A stretch of DNA of 64,000 bases from Bifidobacterium colobi (GCF_018555455.1 NZ_JAFEJU010000004.1:1-64000); one strand, 5' to 3'; counted from the stretch's first letter, positions 54,649-62,275 are shown. Made by a program: numbers and translations. Notes: a model not told the origin generated them from the sequence alone.

Positions 54649-55743
54649 ATGTCTCTTACTATCGGAATTGTCGGACTGCCCAACGTTGGCAAGTCCACTA
54701 TGTTTAATGCGCTGACCCGCAACAATGTGTTGGCTGAGAACTATCCGTTCGCCACCATCGAGCCGAACACGGGTATTGTGCCGCTGCCGGATAATCGTCT
54801 GCCTGTGCTGGCCAAGCTGGTCAACACGGAGAAGATTGTGCCGGCCACGGTGACTTTCGTGGATATCGCTGGCATCGTCAAGGGCGCATCTGAGGGCGAA
54901 GGCTTGGGTAATAAGTTCCTGGCCAACATTCGTGAAGCGGATGCCATCTGCGAGGTCGTGCGCGCATTCGAGGATGACGATATCGTGCACGTCAATGGCA
55001 AGGTCGATCCGGCCGACGATATCGACACCATCAACACCGAGCTGATTCTTGCTGATCTGCAGACCATCGAGAATGCGCTGCCGAAGCTGGAGAAGGACCT
55101 GCGCGGCAAGAAGATCGAGCCGGCATACATGGAGGCTGTCAAGCAGGCCAAGACTATTCTCGAAGCCGGCGAGACTCTGGACAAGGCTGCGCGTGAAGGC
55201 CGCTTCGACAAGGACTCCGTCTACGATCTGCACCTGATGACCGCCAAGCCGTTCATCTACGTGTTCAATGTGGACGACAACGAGTTGGCCAATGACGAGC
55301 TCAAGAAGAAGCTCGCCGCATCCGTGGCGCCTGCTCCTGCCGTGTTCCTGAATGCGCAGTTCGAGGCTGATTTGACCGAGCTCGATGAGGCCGATGCCCG
55401 CGAAATGCTGGCGGACGCTGGCCTTTCCGAGTCTGGTCTCGACCAGCTGGCTCGCGTGGGTTTCGACATTCTGGGCCTCCAGACCTTCCTGACCGCAGGC
55501 GTCAAGGAAGTGCGCGCATGGCAGATCCACAAGGGTTGGACCGCCCCGCAGGCCGCCGGTGTGATTCACACCGACTTTGAGAAGGGCTTCATCAAAGCCG
55601 ATATCGTCTCCTACGATGACTTCGTTGCTGCCGAAGGCTCCATGGCCAAGATCAAGGAGGAAGGCAAGCTCCGCCAGGAAGGCCGCGACTACGTGATGCA
55701 AGACGGCGACATCGTCGAGTTCAAGTTCAACGTGTCCAAGTAA
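54649..55743 (+). CDS. ychF: redox/translation-associated GTPase YchF (OLA1 family)
   Basis: A 364-aa universally conserved P-loop GTPase/ATPase that binds ribosomes. The G1 motif is GLPNVGKS (residues 8-15), G3 lies in [11 protein letters not shown] and the altered G4 NVDDNE explains the ATP preference of the family. A coiled-coil segment (about 130-195) and a C-terminal TGS domain ([14 protein letters not shown] onward) follow. It starts next to its own -10 hexamer, so it is probably translated from a leaderless mRNA. Confidence 0.95.
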   Translation: MSLTIGIVGLPNVGKSTMFNALTRNNVLAENYPFATIEPNTGIVPLPDNRLPVLAKLVNTEKIVPATVTFVDIAGIVKGASEGEGLGNKFLANIREADAICEVVRAFEDDDIVHVNGKVDPADDIDTINTELILADLQTIENALPKLEKDLRGKKIEPAYMEAVKQAKTILEAGETLDKAAREGRFDKDSVYDLHLMTAKPFIYVFNVDDNELANDELKKKLAASVAPAPAVFLNAQFEADLTELDEADAREMLADAGLSESGLDQLARVGFDILGLQTFLTAGVKEVRAWQIHKGWTAPQAAGVIHTDFEKGFIKADIVSYDDFVAAEGSMAKIKEEGKLRQEGRDYVMQDGDIVEFKFNVSK

Positions 55744-55772
55744 TCGGAGCAGTGATTGCTGCATAGCATCGA

Positions 55773-55803
55773 GGGCCTCGGAATCCCAGTGATTCCAAGG
55801 CCC
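55773..55803 (+). terminator. terminator after ychF
   Basis: A 13-bp stem with one mismatch (55773-55785 with 55791-55803) followed by TTGTTGTTTT. Confidence 0.8.
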
Positions 55804-56002
55804 TTGTTGTTTTATCGCGCATTACCTCGCCTCGTCTCAGCTCAATGGCGCGGGATACGAATGCTGACATGTATCAGTCGTGATATCTCTCCCACGTGGG
55901 AATAGGGACTGTGATCCGATTGCCAGCGACGGCGCTCCTGTTGCGGGAATATACTCAGGATGGAGATTCAATTCATATGAGGTATCGGATGGGAGATGCG
56001 GC

Positions 56003-56269
56003 ATGCCGGAGCTGAGTCGGTTCTTCGGGATTATCGTTCGCATGATGTACCAGGACGAAAGCGAGCATCACAAGCCGCACGTCCATGTGTACTACGGCGA
56101 CTTCAAGGCATCCATCGGCATCGATGGCGAGCTGCTGGCCGGCTCACTTCCAGCCAAGCAGTACAAGCTGGTGGCCGCATGGCTGGTGCTGCATGAGGAT
56201 GAGCTGTACAAGGCATGGAACGAGGCCGTGTCCGGACGTCCGTTCGACCGTATCAAGCCGCTTTCGTGA
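56003..56269 (+). CDS. DUF4160 family protein
   Basis: An 88-aa protein recognised as DUF4160 by FFGIIVRMMYQDESEHHKPHVHVYYGDFKA, which contains the conserved HxPHxHV histidine motif. The C-terminal part reads LHEDELYKAWNEA. DUF4160 genes very often sit next to DUF2442 genes, as here, in a two-gene unit thought to be toxin-antitoxin-like; this has little experimental support. GGGAGA precedes ATG 56003. The partner starts 15 bases downstream. Confidence 0.85.
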   Translation: MPELSRFFGIIVRMMYQDESEHHKPHVHVYYGDFKASIGIDGELLAGSLPAKQYKLVAAWLVLHEDELYKAWNEAVSGRPFDRIKPLS

Positions 56270-56284
56270 GGAAGGGAGCCCGTC

Positions 56285-56596
56285 ATGTTCGAGGTAAACG
56301 GCATCCTGTATGCGGATGAACCCGCCCGGGAGTTGGAAGTCCAATCGGCCCGCGTCACGGATGATCATGTCATGCTGGTGACGTTCTCCACCGGCGAGAC
56401 GCGCCTATGCGATTTCACCGAAATGTACGACGATGTCCCCGCCTTCGACCCGCTGCGGGATGAAAAGACGTTCGAGGACTTCCATATCGATCACGGGGTT
56501 CTGACCTGGCGTGACGGCGACATCGACATCTCTCCAACATATCTGTACGAACATTCGTATGAATACGCCGCTCATGGCGAACTGGTTTCGGCGTGA
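56285..56596 (+). CDS. DUF2442 family protein
   Basis: A 103-aa protein of the DUF2442 type. The N-terminal part (VQSARVTDDHVMLVTFSTGE) and the later FDPLRDEKTFEDFHIDHGVLTW are the family hallmarks, ending in DIDISPTYLYEHS. GGAAGGGAG precedes the ATG. It forms a two-gene operon with the DUF4160 gene and is followed by a hairpin. Confidence 0.85.
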   Translation: MFEVNGILYADEPARELEVQSARVTDDHVMLVTFSTGETRLCDFTEMYDDVPAFDPLRDEKTFEDFHIDHGVLTWRDGDIDISPTYLYEHSYEYAAHGELVSA

Positions 56597-56640
56597 TGTC
56601 GTCAGTCGGCATCGCACCATTCCGAAAACTGTAAGTTTCG

Positions 56641-56670
56641 GTTCAAACCCTCGCGCAGGTAGGGTTGAAC
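56641..56670 (+). terminator. hairpin after the DUF4160/DUF2442 pair
   Basis: The arms at 56641-56651 and 56661-56670 pair over 10 bases (GTTCAACCCT-type) with one bulged A. No long T-run follows. Confidence 0.55.
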
Positions 56671-56719
56671 GATAGTTGTTTTCGGCTGTGTTATCGTAAT
56701 AGGTAGAGCCGACGCTGCT

Positions 56720-56760
56720 CCCGGACGATGGACAAGTACCCGGTTTGACAAGACTTGCCA
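56720..56760 (+). promoter_or_regulatory. guanidine-III (ykkC-III) riboswitch
   Basis: The 41 bases carry the ykkC-III consensus blocks in order: CCGGACGA, then GTACCCGGT, then GACAAGAC. ACAAGT at 56732 can pair with ACTTGC near 56753, as in the known pseudoknotted aptamer. AGGAG and the start codon of an SMR exporter follow within 25 bases. Guanidinium binding should free or expose the ribosome binding site and raise exporter expression. The match is from memory of the published consensus. Confidence 0.85.
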
Positions 56761-56781
56761 TGCATGAGGAGTATGACGGTT

Positions 56782-57096
56782 ATGCCTTGGTTTGTTCTTG
56801 TAATTTCTGGCATCTGTGAATCTGTGTGGGCTATTGCACTTGACCGCTCCAAGGGATTATCCCGACTGATTCCCACCGTGGTGTTTGTGATTGGCCTCGT
56901 TGCCAGCATGGGCGGACTTTCCTATGCGATGAAACACATCCCCATTGGTACTGCATACGCGATATGGGTTGGCATTGGTGCAGCAATCACTGCTGTTTAC
57001 GGCATGCTTAGCGGAGAGGACGCCGTTTCACTAATACGGATTCTGCTCATCATTGGACTGGTCGCCTGTGTCATAGGGCTAAAGCTCGTTGATTGA
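56782..57096 (+). CDS. SMR family guanidinium exporter (Gdx/SugE-like)
   Basis: A 104-aa small multidrug resistance protein with four helices. The first helix has the key glutamate in VISGICESVWAIALDRSKG, and the later GTAYAIWVGIGAAITAVYG and IIGLVACVIGLKLV segments are typical. The guanidine-III riboswitch in front identifies it as a guanidinium/proton antiporter rather than a general drug exporter. Starts at 56773 and 56782 are possible; AGGAG at 56767 is better spaced for 56782, where the family's normal N-terminus begins. Bacterial Gdx proteins act as antiparallel dimers, so one gene is enough. Confidence 0.9.
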   Translation: MPWFVLVISGICESVWAIALDRSKGLSRLIPTVVFVIGLVASMGGLSYAMKHIPIGTAYAIWVGIGAAITAVYGMLSGEDAVSLIRILLIIGLVACVIGLKLVD

Positions 57097-57204
57097 TTAC
57101 AGATATACAGAGTCCATTCCTTGAATAGGGGAGTGGATCGTTCTGTTTCTGCGGTTCAGTGCTAGCATGCAGGTCTATTGATTCCGGTCAGTGAAAGGAG
57201 CAAT

Positions 57205-57864
57205 ATGAGCGAGACCATCGAAACCGAACGCCTGTTGCTGCGCTCGTGGAAGGTGAATGATGAGGCCGAAGCGGCTTCGCTATTCCGGTACGCTTCCGAT
57301 CCTGAAATCGGATTGCTGTGCGGATGGCCGCCGCATACCAGTGTCGAAGGCAGTATGAACGACATCAGGAACATTCTTGCGGTGGAGAACAACTGGGCCA
57401 TCACCATCAAAGACAACGGCGACGAGCCGGTCGGCAGCATCGCGCTCAAGCCTGTCAGCCATTACACCATTGACCCGGTCGAGGCCGATGATGCACTGAG
57501 GGAACGCTATGGCAAGTATCTCGGTGATAATGCAATGGAACTTGGCTATTGGATCGGTCGCCAGTTCTGGGGCAATGGCTACATGCCCGAAGCTTTGAAT
57601 GCCGTACTCGGATACGCGCTTGATACGTTGCATAAGGACGCCGTGTGGGGCGGGCATTACCGGGAGAACACCCAATCCGGTCGCGTGATGGCCAAATGCG
57701 GCATGAAGACGGTCTGTGAGTCGAAGCATGACTACTTCGGACTCATTGACGAATACCATGATGATGTCTTCCACATCATCATCGCCGACGAATGGAGATC
57801 GGAACATGAGGTTATCGGATATGCGAGTGACTTTGCGCTGAAGATGTCGGAAGAAGCAGAATGA
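57205..57864 (+). CDS. GNAT family N-acetyltransferase (RimJ/RimL-like)
   Basis: A 219-aa acetyltransferase of the GNAT_3 type that modifies amines on proteins or small molecules with acetyl-CoA. The start IETERLLLRSWKVNDEAEA is typical. The acetyl-CoA pocket region is LGYWIGRQFWGNGYMPEAL, followed by AVWGGHYRENTQSGRVMAKC. GAAAGGAG precedes ATG 57205. A 72-base piece of this gene (57427-57498) is copied at 60511-60582 inside a phage-derived frame. The substrate is unknown. Confidence 0.88.
   Translation: MSETIETERLLLRSWKVNDEAEAASLFRYASDPEIGLLCGWPPHTSVEGSMNDIRNILAVENNWAITIKDNGDEPVGSIALKPVSHYTIDPVEADDALRERYGKYLGDNAMELGYWIGRQFWGNGYMPEALNAVLGYALDTLHKDAVWGGHYRENTQSGRVMAKCGMKTVCESKHDYFGLIDEYHDDVFHIIIADEWRSEHEVIGYASDFALKMSEEAE
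57427..57498 (+). repeat. 72-bp direct repeat, left copy (inside the GNAT gene)
   Basis: This segment matches 60511-60582 at 70 of 72 positions, in the same orientation and the same reading frame (KPVSHYTIDPVEADDAL). The two copies flank the phage-derived stretch. Confidence 0.95.
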
Positions 57865-57897
57865 TAGAGCCTTCCGGGTTGCGCACTGTGAGGAGGC

Positions 57898-58083
57898 GTG
57901 GAAGGCTGCTATTGGTTTGAATCCTATTGCGTGACCATGACCGTGCACAAGCCGATTGCCGGCGAGCTGTTGGCGGTTCCCTGCACCACAGCCGACTTCT
58001 GGACCAACCCTCAGACCGATTGCGACCTGCTCACCTTCGGCCCTAATGCCCTCGGTGATATCCATCTGCTTGTGGATGTCTGA
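57898..58083 (+). pseudogene. possible gene remnant
   Basis: A 61-codon frame whose second half (KPIAGELLAVPCTTADFWTN and FGPNALGDIHLLVDV) has coding-like composition, but I recognise no family. The GTG start has an AGGAGG too close to it. Internal ATG 57937 has none. It could be the 3' remnant of a longer gene lost when phage DNA entered. The 150 bases after it to 58235 hold a possible TTGACA box (58094-58099) and a long hairpin. Confidence 0.3.
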
Positions 58084-58168
58084 CCCGAAGGGTTCTTGAC
58101 AAAGACGCATACTGCCGTCGTGTATATGTCCATAGTGGTCATTTCCATACCTGCGGTACGGGACTGAC

Positions 58169-58229
58169 AAAGCGCCTACATCATCGAAGTTCGTCTTCAC
58201 GACGGCCTACGACATGATGCGGGCGCTTT
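58169..58229 (-). terminator. large hairpin after the minus-strand phage-type genes
   Basis: Paired arms AAAGCGCC (58169-58176) and GGCGCTTT (58222-58229), extended inward by CATCAT/ATGATG (58179-58184 with 58214-58219). It lies just after the stop of the helix-turn-helix gene on the minus strand. Confidence 0.5.
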
Positions 58230-58235
58230 CGCATA

Positions 58236-58439
58236 TCAGTTCTTGTTTTTCCTTGGCCTGCCGCCGCCGACTCCACGGCCGGGACGATTGGCGTTCCATT
58301 CGTCGATGGTCTCGGGGAGCCAGCCGCGTGTGCGTCCGATCGTCGCGTCGGGTTCTGGCAGCTTGTAGGCGCTGACCGCCGCGGTGGATATGTCTAGCCG
58401 TTTGGCGACGTCGGTGACGCTCATGTAATGCACGGTCAT
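58236..58439 (-). CDS. small helix-turn-helix protein (phage/excisionase-like)
   Basis: A 67-aa DNA-binding protein. The segment MSVTDVAKRLDISTAAVSAY is a clear helix-turn-helix, and the tail is basic (GRPRKNKN). PDATIGRTRGWLPETIDEW is the layout of phage AlpA/excisionase-like regulators. GGGTGGG precedes ATG 58439, which overlaps the stop of the upstream 48-aa gene (ATGA). It belongs to the phage remnant and may regulate that set or act in excision. Confidence 0.75.
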   Translation of the reverse strand: MTVHYMSVTDVAKRLDISTAAVSAYKLPEPDATIGRTRGWLPETIDEWNANRPGRGVGGGRPRKNKN

Positions 58440-58582
58440 TTTGCCCACCCCACTGCTATGCACATGATGCCCGCCGCGATGGAGAACAGTCCTGCTGCGA
58501 GTGTATGTCCGGTGATGCCATTGGCGAGTCCTGCGATGCCGAGCGCGAGCCCTGCGATTGCGAGTAGCTTTCTTGTGTTCAT
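58436..58582 (-). CDS. 48-aa membrane protein in the phage remnant
   Basis: A short frame encoding MNTRKLLAIAGLALGIAGLA followed by a second hydrophobic stretch (LAAGLFSIAAGIMCIAVGWAK). Two short membrane helices separated by NGITGHT are visible, as in tiny phage membrane proteins. A holin role is possible but not shown. The stop overlaps the helix-turn-helix gene start, so the pair is translationally coupled, which supports it as a real gene. The upstream ribosome binding site is weak (GGAAC). Confidence 0.6.
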   Translation of the reverse strand: MNTRKLLAIAGLALGIAGLANGITGHTLAAGLFSIAAGIMCIAVGWAK

Positions 58583-58643
58583 AGTGTTCCGATGTGTACT
58601 CTGGGAGAGGGGTTCCGACTAATTGGTCTAGCCGGAACCTTTG

Positions 58644-58748
58644 TCACTTCTTGCGACGCTTCGGCGCTGGCCTGTCGTCCCGTTCGATTGTCGCCATCGC
58701 GGCTGCGATGATGCCGAGCGCCGTGTTGACGTCTTCCAGAATCCTCAT
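58644..58748 (-). CDS. 34-aa basic-tailed peptide gene in the phage remnant
   Basis: This short frame has a near-perfect AAAGGAGGTGA ribosome binding site before its ATG at 58748. The product starts MRILEDVNTALGIIAAAMAT and ends with a basic PAPKRRKK tail. Length and style match small phage genes of unknown role. It is the first gene of the minus-strand trio and lies behind an AT-rich promoter region with a palindrome. Confidence 0.6.
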   Translation of the reverse strand: MRILEDVNTALGIIAAAMATIERDDRPAPKRRKK

Positions 58749-58792
58749 CGTTCACCTCCTTTCTCTGTTATGTTTTCCTTGGCATAAATAAT

Positions 58793-58807
58793 ATTATCGC
58801 AGATAAT
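58793..58807. promoter_or_regulatory. palindromic operator candidate ATTATC-GCA-GATAAT
   Basis: A perfect 6-bp inverted repeat with a 3-base centre sits in the AT-rich divergent region between the minus-strand trio and the phage head remnant. It may be the site of the small helix-turn-helix protein. Confidence 0.5.
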
Positions 58808-58828
58808 AAAGATAAATAAGGTGGTAAC

Positions 58829-59531
58829 GTGCGACATGCTGAGTATTCCAACGATTTCAGGAAATAGGCCTATGGGTTGGTTGGTTTGCTCCACGCCGAG
58901 CGCTACCAATTGGGGGAGATCAACTGCAGCCGCAGCCGGTTCCCCGATGCCATGAAACGCGGTCTCGTGGCGAACGTGGAAAGAATGGTGAGGGTCGGAG
59001 ACCGCGAAACCATCGGCAAGGCCGTGAGGAACGACCCGCACGGTGCCCGTTACGCCAGAATCCCCAACGGCCCTACCTGCGGCTTCTGCATCATGCTCGC
59101 ATCCCGCGGCACGATCGAGGACATGCTGACCGAGAAACACTACAGGGAAACCTACGTGGACACGTTCATCCCCCAATTCGAGGATGATGAGCCGGTCAGC
59201 TTCGACAAGTGGGCGATGCGGCAGATCGCCGCCGAAAAATGGATACGCGCGACCGTCAATGGCTGTTCGACGGAGCCGAACCGAAGCGGACACAAGGGGA
59301 TGGGGCCGATTCGTCTCCAAAGGAAATCGGAGTGGCTGAACGGATGGAACGCAGCGGATTCCGAAAACAATTCTGGAAAACCGCAGAATAATCGAGAACG
59401 TGGTAGCCGCCGGGGAGAAACGCGGAATAGTCATTGGTATGATCGATGGCATCACGATTAACGTCGCTTTCGCCAAAACCGGTAACAACCCGGTGCGAGT
59501 GACGAGCATCCATCCTGTGGGGAAAGGGTAA
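58829..59531 (+). pseudogene. decayed phage minor head (capsid morphogenesis) protein gene
   Basis: The frame contains a TAG at 58865 after RHAEYSNDFRK and then runs on through LLHAERYQLGEINCSRSRFP and AVRNDPHGARYARIPNGPTC. This is the part of phage minor capsid proteins with the paired cysteines of GPTCGFCIMLASRG. About residue 120 onward the coding potential moves between frames: WLFDGAEPKRTQGDGA lies in a second frame, and IIENVVAAGEKRGIVIGMID up to a TAA at 59529 in a third. At least two frameshifts and one nonsense change are needed. The upstream part of the protein is missing. Confidence 0.7.
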
Positions 59532-59534
59532 TCC

Positions 59535-59849
59535 ATGGCACGCTCGATAGAGCAGATAAGGCTCTCCGAACAGCGAGGAGACCAGCTCGCCCTTGCCATG
59601 ATCACCTTCCTCAAGGCAAACGGATATGACAATGACGCCGCCTACGCGCAGGAATTGTTCGATCATGACGGATCAACCTATCCGATAGAAACCGGATTGG
59701 AGGTCATCATGGACAATCATCTTGATCCCGCGCCGGCGTTGCCTCTATTCAACCTCTTATATGAGGATGATGACTTGTTCCGCGAGGAGTATCGTGATTT
59801 CCATGATTACATCGCTCGGTGGCGGTCTGACCACCAACAACGACAGTAA
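59535..59849 (+). CDS. hypothetical phage-remnant protein
   Basis: A 104-aa acidic protein beginning MARSIEQIRLSEQRGDQLAL, with LFDHDGSTYPIETGLEVIMD in the middle and an aromatic/acidic C-terminal part. I recognise no family. GGAAAGGG lies 8 bases before the ATG, the frame is intact and it ends in a strong terminator. It starts 3 bases after the broken head gene, so it may be the immunity-like or accessory gene that belonged to it. Confidence 0.6.
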   Translation: MARSIEQIRLSEQRGDQLALAMITFLKANGYDNDAAYAQELFDHDGSTYPIETGLEVIMDNHLDPAPALPLFNLLYEDDDLFREEYRDFHDYIARWRSDHQQRQ

Positions 59850-59860
59850 TTAGATTCGTG

Positions 59861-59882
59861 AAGCCACTCATTCGAGTGGCTT
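59861..59882 (+). terminator. intrinsic terminator in the phage remnant
   Basis: A perfect 9-bp stem AAGCCACTC/GAGTGGCTT (59861-59869 with 59874-59882) followed by TTCTC. Confidence 0.8.
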
Positions 59883-60012
59883 TTCTCATATTCATAGGAC
59901 TTACGCCCATACGTTTCGGCATGGGTGGGCGCAGCCATGCGCATTGCAACAAGAATGGCAGTCCACGCGCGGCTTCAGCGCGGCAAACCAGCAACAGACA
60001 GGAGCCAACATC

Positions 60013-60609
60013 ATGGCAGAAGAACAGGTGGAACAGCAGTCATCTCCGGAAAGCGGCGAACAGACTCATGATACGGATAGGAGCACTGCGAAGCCGAACG
60101 TTCCGGCGCAGCGCACCTATTCGGAAGAGGATGTGAACCGCATCGTCAAGGAACGATTGGCCCGGGAGCGAGCCAAGAAAGCCGATTACGACGAATTCAG
60201 GGAAAAGGCTGGCAAGGCCGACGAGCTGCAATCCGAACTGGAGAAATCCAAGGCCGAGACGGCCGAGCTCCGTGCGAAGGTCGAACAGGCCGAACATGAG
60301 AAGCAGCTGGCGAACATCCGTTCCAACGTGGCCGCGAAATACGGTATCGCCGATCCGACCATGAATCGTAAATCCGCAGGTCTTGACCTGACCCCGGAGA
60401 CCCAAGCCGAAATCTGGCAGAAAGCGGCATACCAGAGCGCGTTCATGCAGCTCGTCCCGCAGATCAACCTGCCGGGCAAGGGCGTGCGCGTGCCTATCAT
60501 CACCGGCGACCCGGTCGGCAGCGTCGCGCTCAAGCCCGTCAGCCATTACACCATTGACCCGGTCGAGGCCGATGATGCACTGCGGATGAATGGCATACTG
60601 CATAGCTAG
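60013..60609 (+). pseudogene. phage scaffold - capsid - GNAT fusion frame
   Basis: A 198-aa open frame made of three pieces. Residues 1 to about 115 are a phage scaffolding protein (DUF4355 type) with NRIVKERLARERAKKADYDE and a coiled coil. Residues about 122-167 match the start of an HK97-type major capsid protein (LTPETQAEIWQ, INLPGKGVRVPIITGDP). Residues about 168-191 are identical in style to the GNAT at 57205 (KPVSHYTIDPVEADDAL), followed by a few new codons and a stop. Two deletions fused these parts in frame. GACAGGAG precedes the ATG, so it may be expressed but cannot serve a phage. Confidence 0.75.
60511..60582 (+). repeat. 72-bp direct repeat, right copy (inside the phage fusion frame)
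   Basis: This segment matches 57427-57498 with two mismatches. The junction lies where capsid codons GGCGACCC meet the GNAT codons CCGGTCGGC. Confidence 0.95.
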
Positions 60610-60690
60610 ATTATTCCGGTTGTGCGTAATGCGTAGACGTTGTCGTTAGAAAAACAACGCGGCTTCCACGTTACTTATAGATCTGGGTCC

Positions 60691-62202
60691 TTATTGCATG
60701 GCCTTACGTGATATCAGCGCAACGATTCCGAGAGTGACGATAATGATTGCGGCTGCTGCGGCGAAGCTGCCAATCATCGCAGATTCGTAGGCGTGGGAAG
60801 CTGTCTGTCGTATCAGCTCACCTGTCACGTTAGTGAATTCAGTTGCCTGTTGGAAGTCCAGCGTTACGGAACCGGCGGATTGCGGATTCAGTCGGGCGGA
60901 TTGTGCGAGATGATGGAATCCCGTCACGTACAATCCACTTTGTATGCTGCCGAAGATTCCCACACCGATGATGGATCCAAATTGACGGAACACCGTCAGC
61001 AGACTGGAACCGGCGCCGGACTGCTCAATAGGCACCCGGCCCATCGCCCAAGTCAGCATTGCCGGCTGGCCTGCCCCCAGTCCGAATCCTGCCACGATCT
61101 GACCGATCAGCACTGTCGACTGTTTCGCGATTTCGCTAGGCCACCACATCGCGGCGCCAATCATCAGCATACCGGCAGCCAAACATCCCAAAGACAATAA
61201 GCTCGCTCCGCGCGAATTCATCCGAGCAACAATCCAATCGTTCATCCGTGCTCCCACAATGGATGCGATGACCAGTGGCGTCAACAGCATTCCGCCAATG
61301 AACGCGTCGTGACGCAGCACCGTTTCTAGGTAAGCCGGCATGATGAATATAATGCCGTACATTGAGAAGTTCAGCATCATCAATGCCGGTGCGCAAGCGG
61401 CAAACGACGGATCCTTCATCAATCCGATTTCCATCAGCGGATTGTGGGATGCGCGATCATGCAGTACGAATCCAGCAATCATCACAACGCCAACCAGCAT
61501 CGGAATCCAGGCGTTCACGGCCAGAACACCATGCTGTGCATTGACCAGGCCAGCGGAGAACAGGGCGAATCCGGTGAACATCATCGCAACCGACAGCCAC
61601 GGCATATGCAACGATTGGACTTTGCGCGACGCGTTCGCCTGCGGAACAATCGCGCGGATAATCATGATTACAGCAAGGAACACTAGGCCATCAAATCCGA
61701 AGATACCGCGCCAACCCAGCGACGCGGTGAGCGCGCCGCCGACGAGCGGGCCGAACGGGACACCTAGCGTGCCGGCTATCGCCCATGTGGTCATGGCGCG
61801 GGACAGTTCGGGACCTCGAAAGAGGATGCCGAGCAGCGCCTGTCCCATCGGGATGACCACACCTGCGCCGGCGCCCATGACCGCCCGTGAGACGAGCAAT
61901 ACCGGTACATTGCCGGCTGTAAGACCGATTACCGATGCGACGACGAACAATCCCAATCCGGCAAGCATGGTTTTCAGATGGCCGAGTCGGTCGCCGAGAA
62001 ATCCCGCCAGCAGAACTACGGCCGCGAATACAAGATTGTAGATGGACACGACCCATTGTTGCTCCGCCATATTCGCTCCGAATGATTCGGCGATGTTCGG
62101 CAGCGCCACATTAAACGCCGTGGTGTTGATCATCATCACCAGTTCGGCTGCGCATAAGCAAAGCAAGGCATGATTCAGTTGCTGAGTACTTGTGTTATTC
62201 AT
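60691..62202 (-). CDS. DHA2-type MFS drug/H+ antiporter (14 helices)
   Basis: A 503-aa major facilitator transporter with about 14 membrane helices, the DHA2 (EmrB/QacA) plan. Motif A-like GFLGDRLGHLKTM lies between helices 2 and 3. Motif C-like GTLGVPFGPLVGGALTASLG lies in helix 5. Such proteins pump drugs or bile compounds out with protons. A TetR gene is divergently arranged and an inverted repeat lies between, so drug-responsive control is likely. No ribosome binding site close to ATG 62202 is strong. Confidence 0.88.
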   Translation of the reverse strand: MNNTSTQQLNHALLCLCAAELVMMINTTAFNVALPNIAESFGANMAEQQWVVSIYNLVFAAVVLLAGFLGDRLGHLKTMLAGLGLFVVASVIGLTAGNVPVLLVSRAVMGAGAGVVIPMGQALLGILFRGPELSRAMTTWAIAGTLGVPFGPLVGGALTASLGWRGIFGFDGLVFLAVIMIIRAIVPQANASRKVQSLHMPWLSVAMMFTGFALFSAGLVNAQHGVLAVNAWIPMLVGVVMIAGFVLHDRASHNPLMEIGLMKDPSFAACAPALMMLNFSMYGIIFIMPAYLETVLRHDAFIGGMLLTPLVIASIVGARMNDWIVARMNSRGASLLSLGCLAAGMLMIGAAMWWPSEIAKQSTVLIGQIVAGFGLGAGQPAMLTWAMGRVPIEQSGAGSSLLTVFRQFGSIIGVGIFGSIQSGLYVTGFHHLAQSARLNPQSAGSVTLDFQQATEFTNVTGELIRQTASHAYESAMIGSFAAAAAIIIVTLGIVALISRKAMQ

Positions 62203-62226
62203 TCTTCATCCACTAAGATACGAATC

Positions 62227-62275
62227 CGTTTCTTATAAACAACATGTGATTATAGAGAGCTTTAAATAAGAAACG
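62227..62275. promoter_or_regulatory. 10-bp inverted repeat between the MFS and TetR genes
   Basis: CGTTTCTTAT at 62227-62236 and its exact reverse complement at 62266-62275 are separated by 29 AT-rich bases. This is a likely binding region for the TetR repressor, covering both promoters. Confidence 0.65.

Noticed and set aside
58084..58235. Phage attachment site
   Set aside because: No direct repeat of this stretch was found on the other side of the phage remnant. Only the 72-bp GNAT repeat qualifies, and it looks like a recombination scar.
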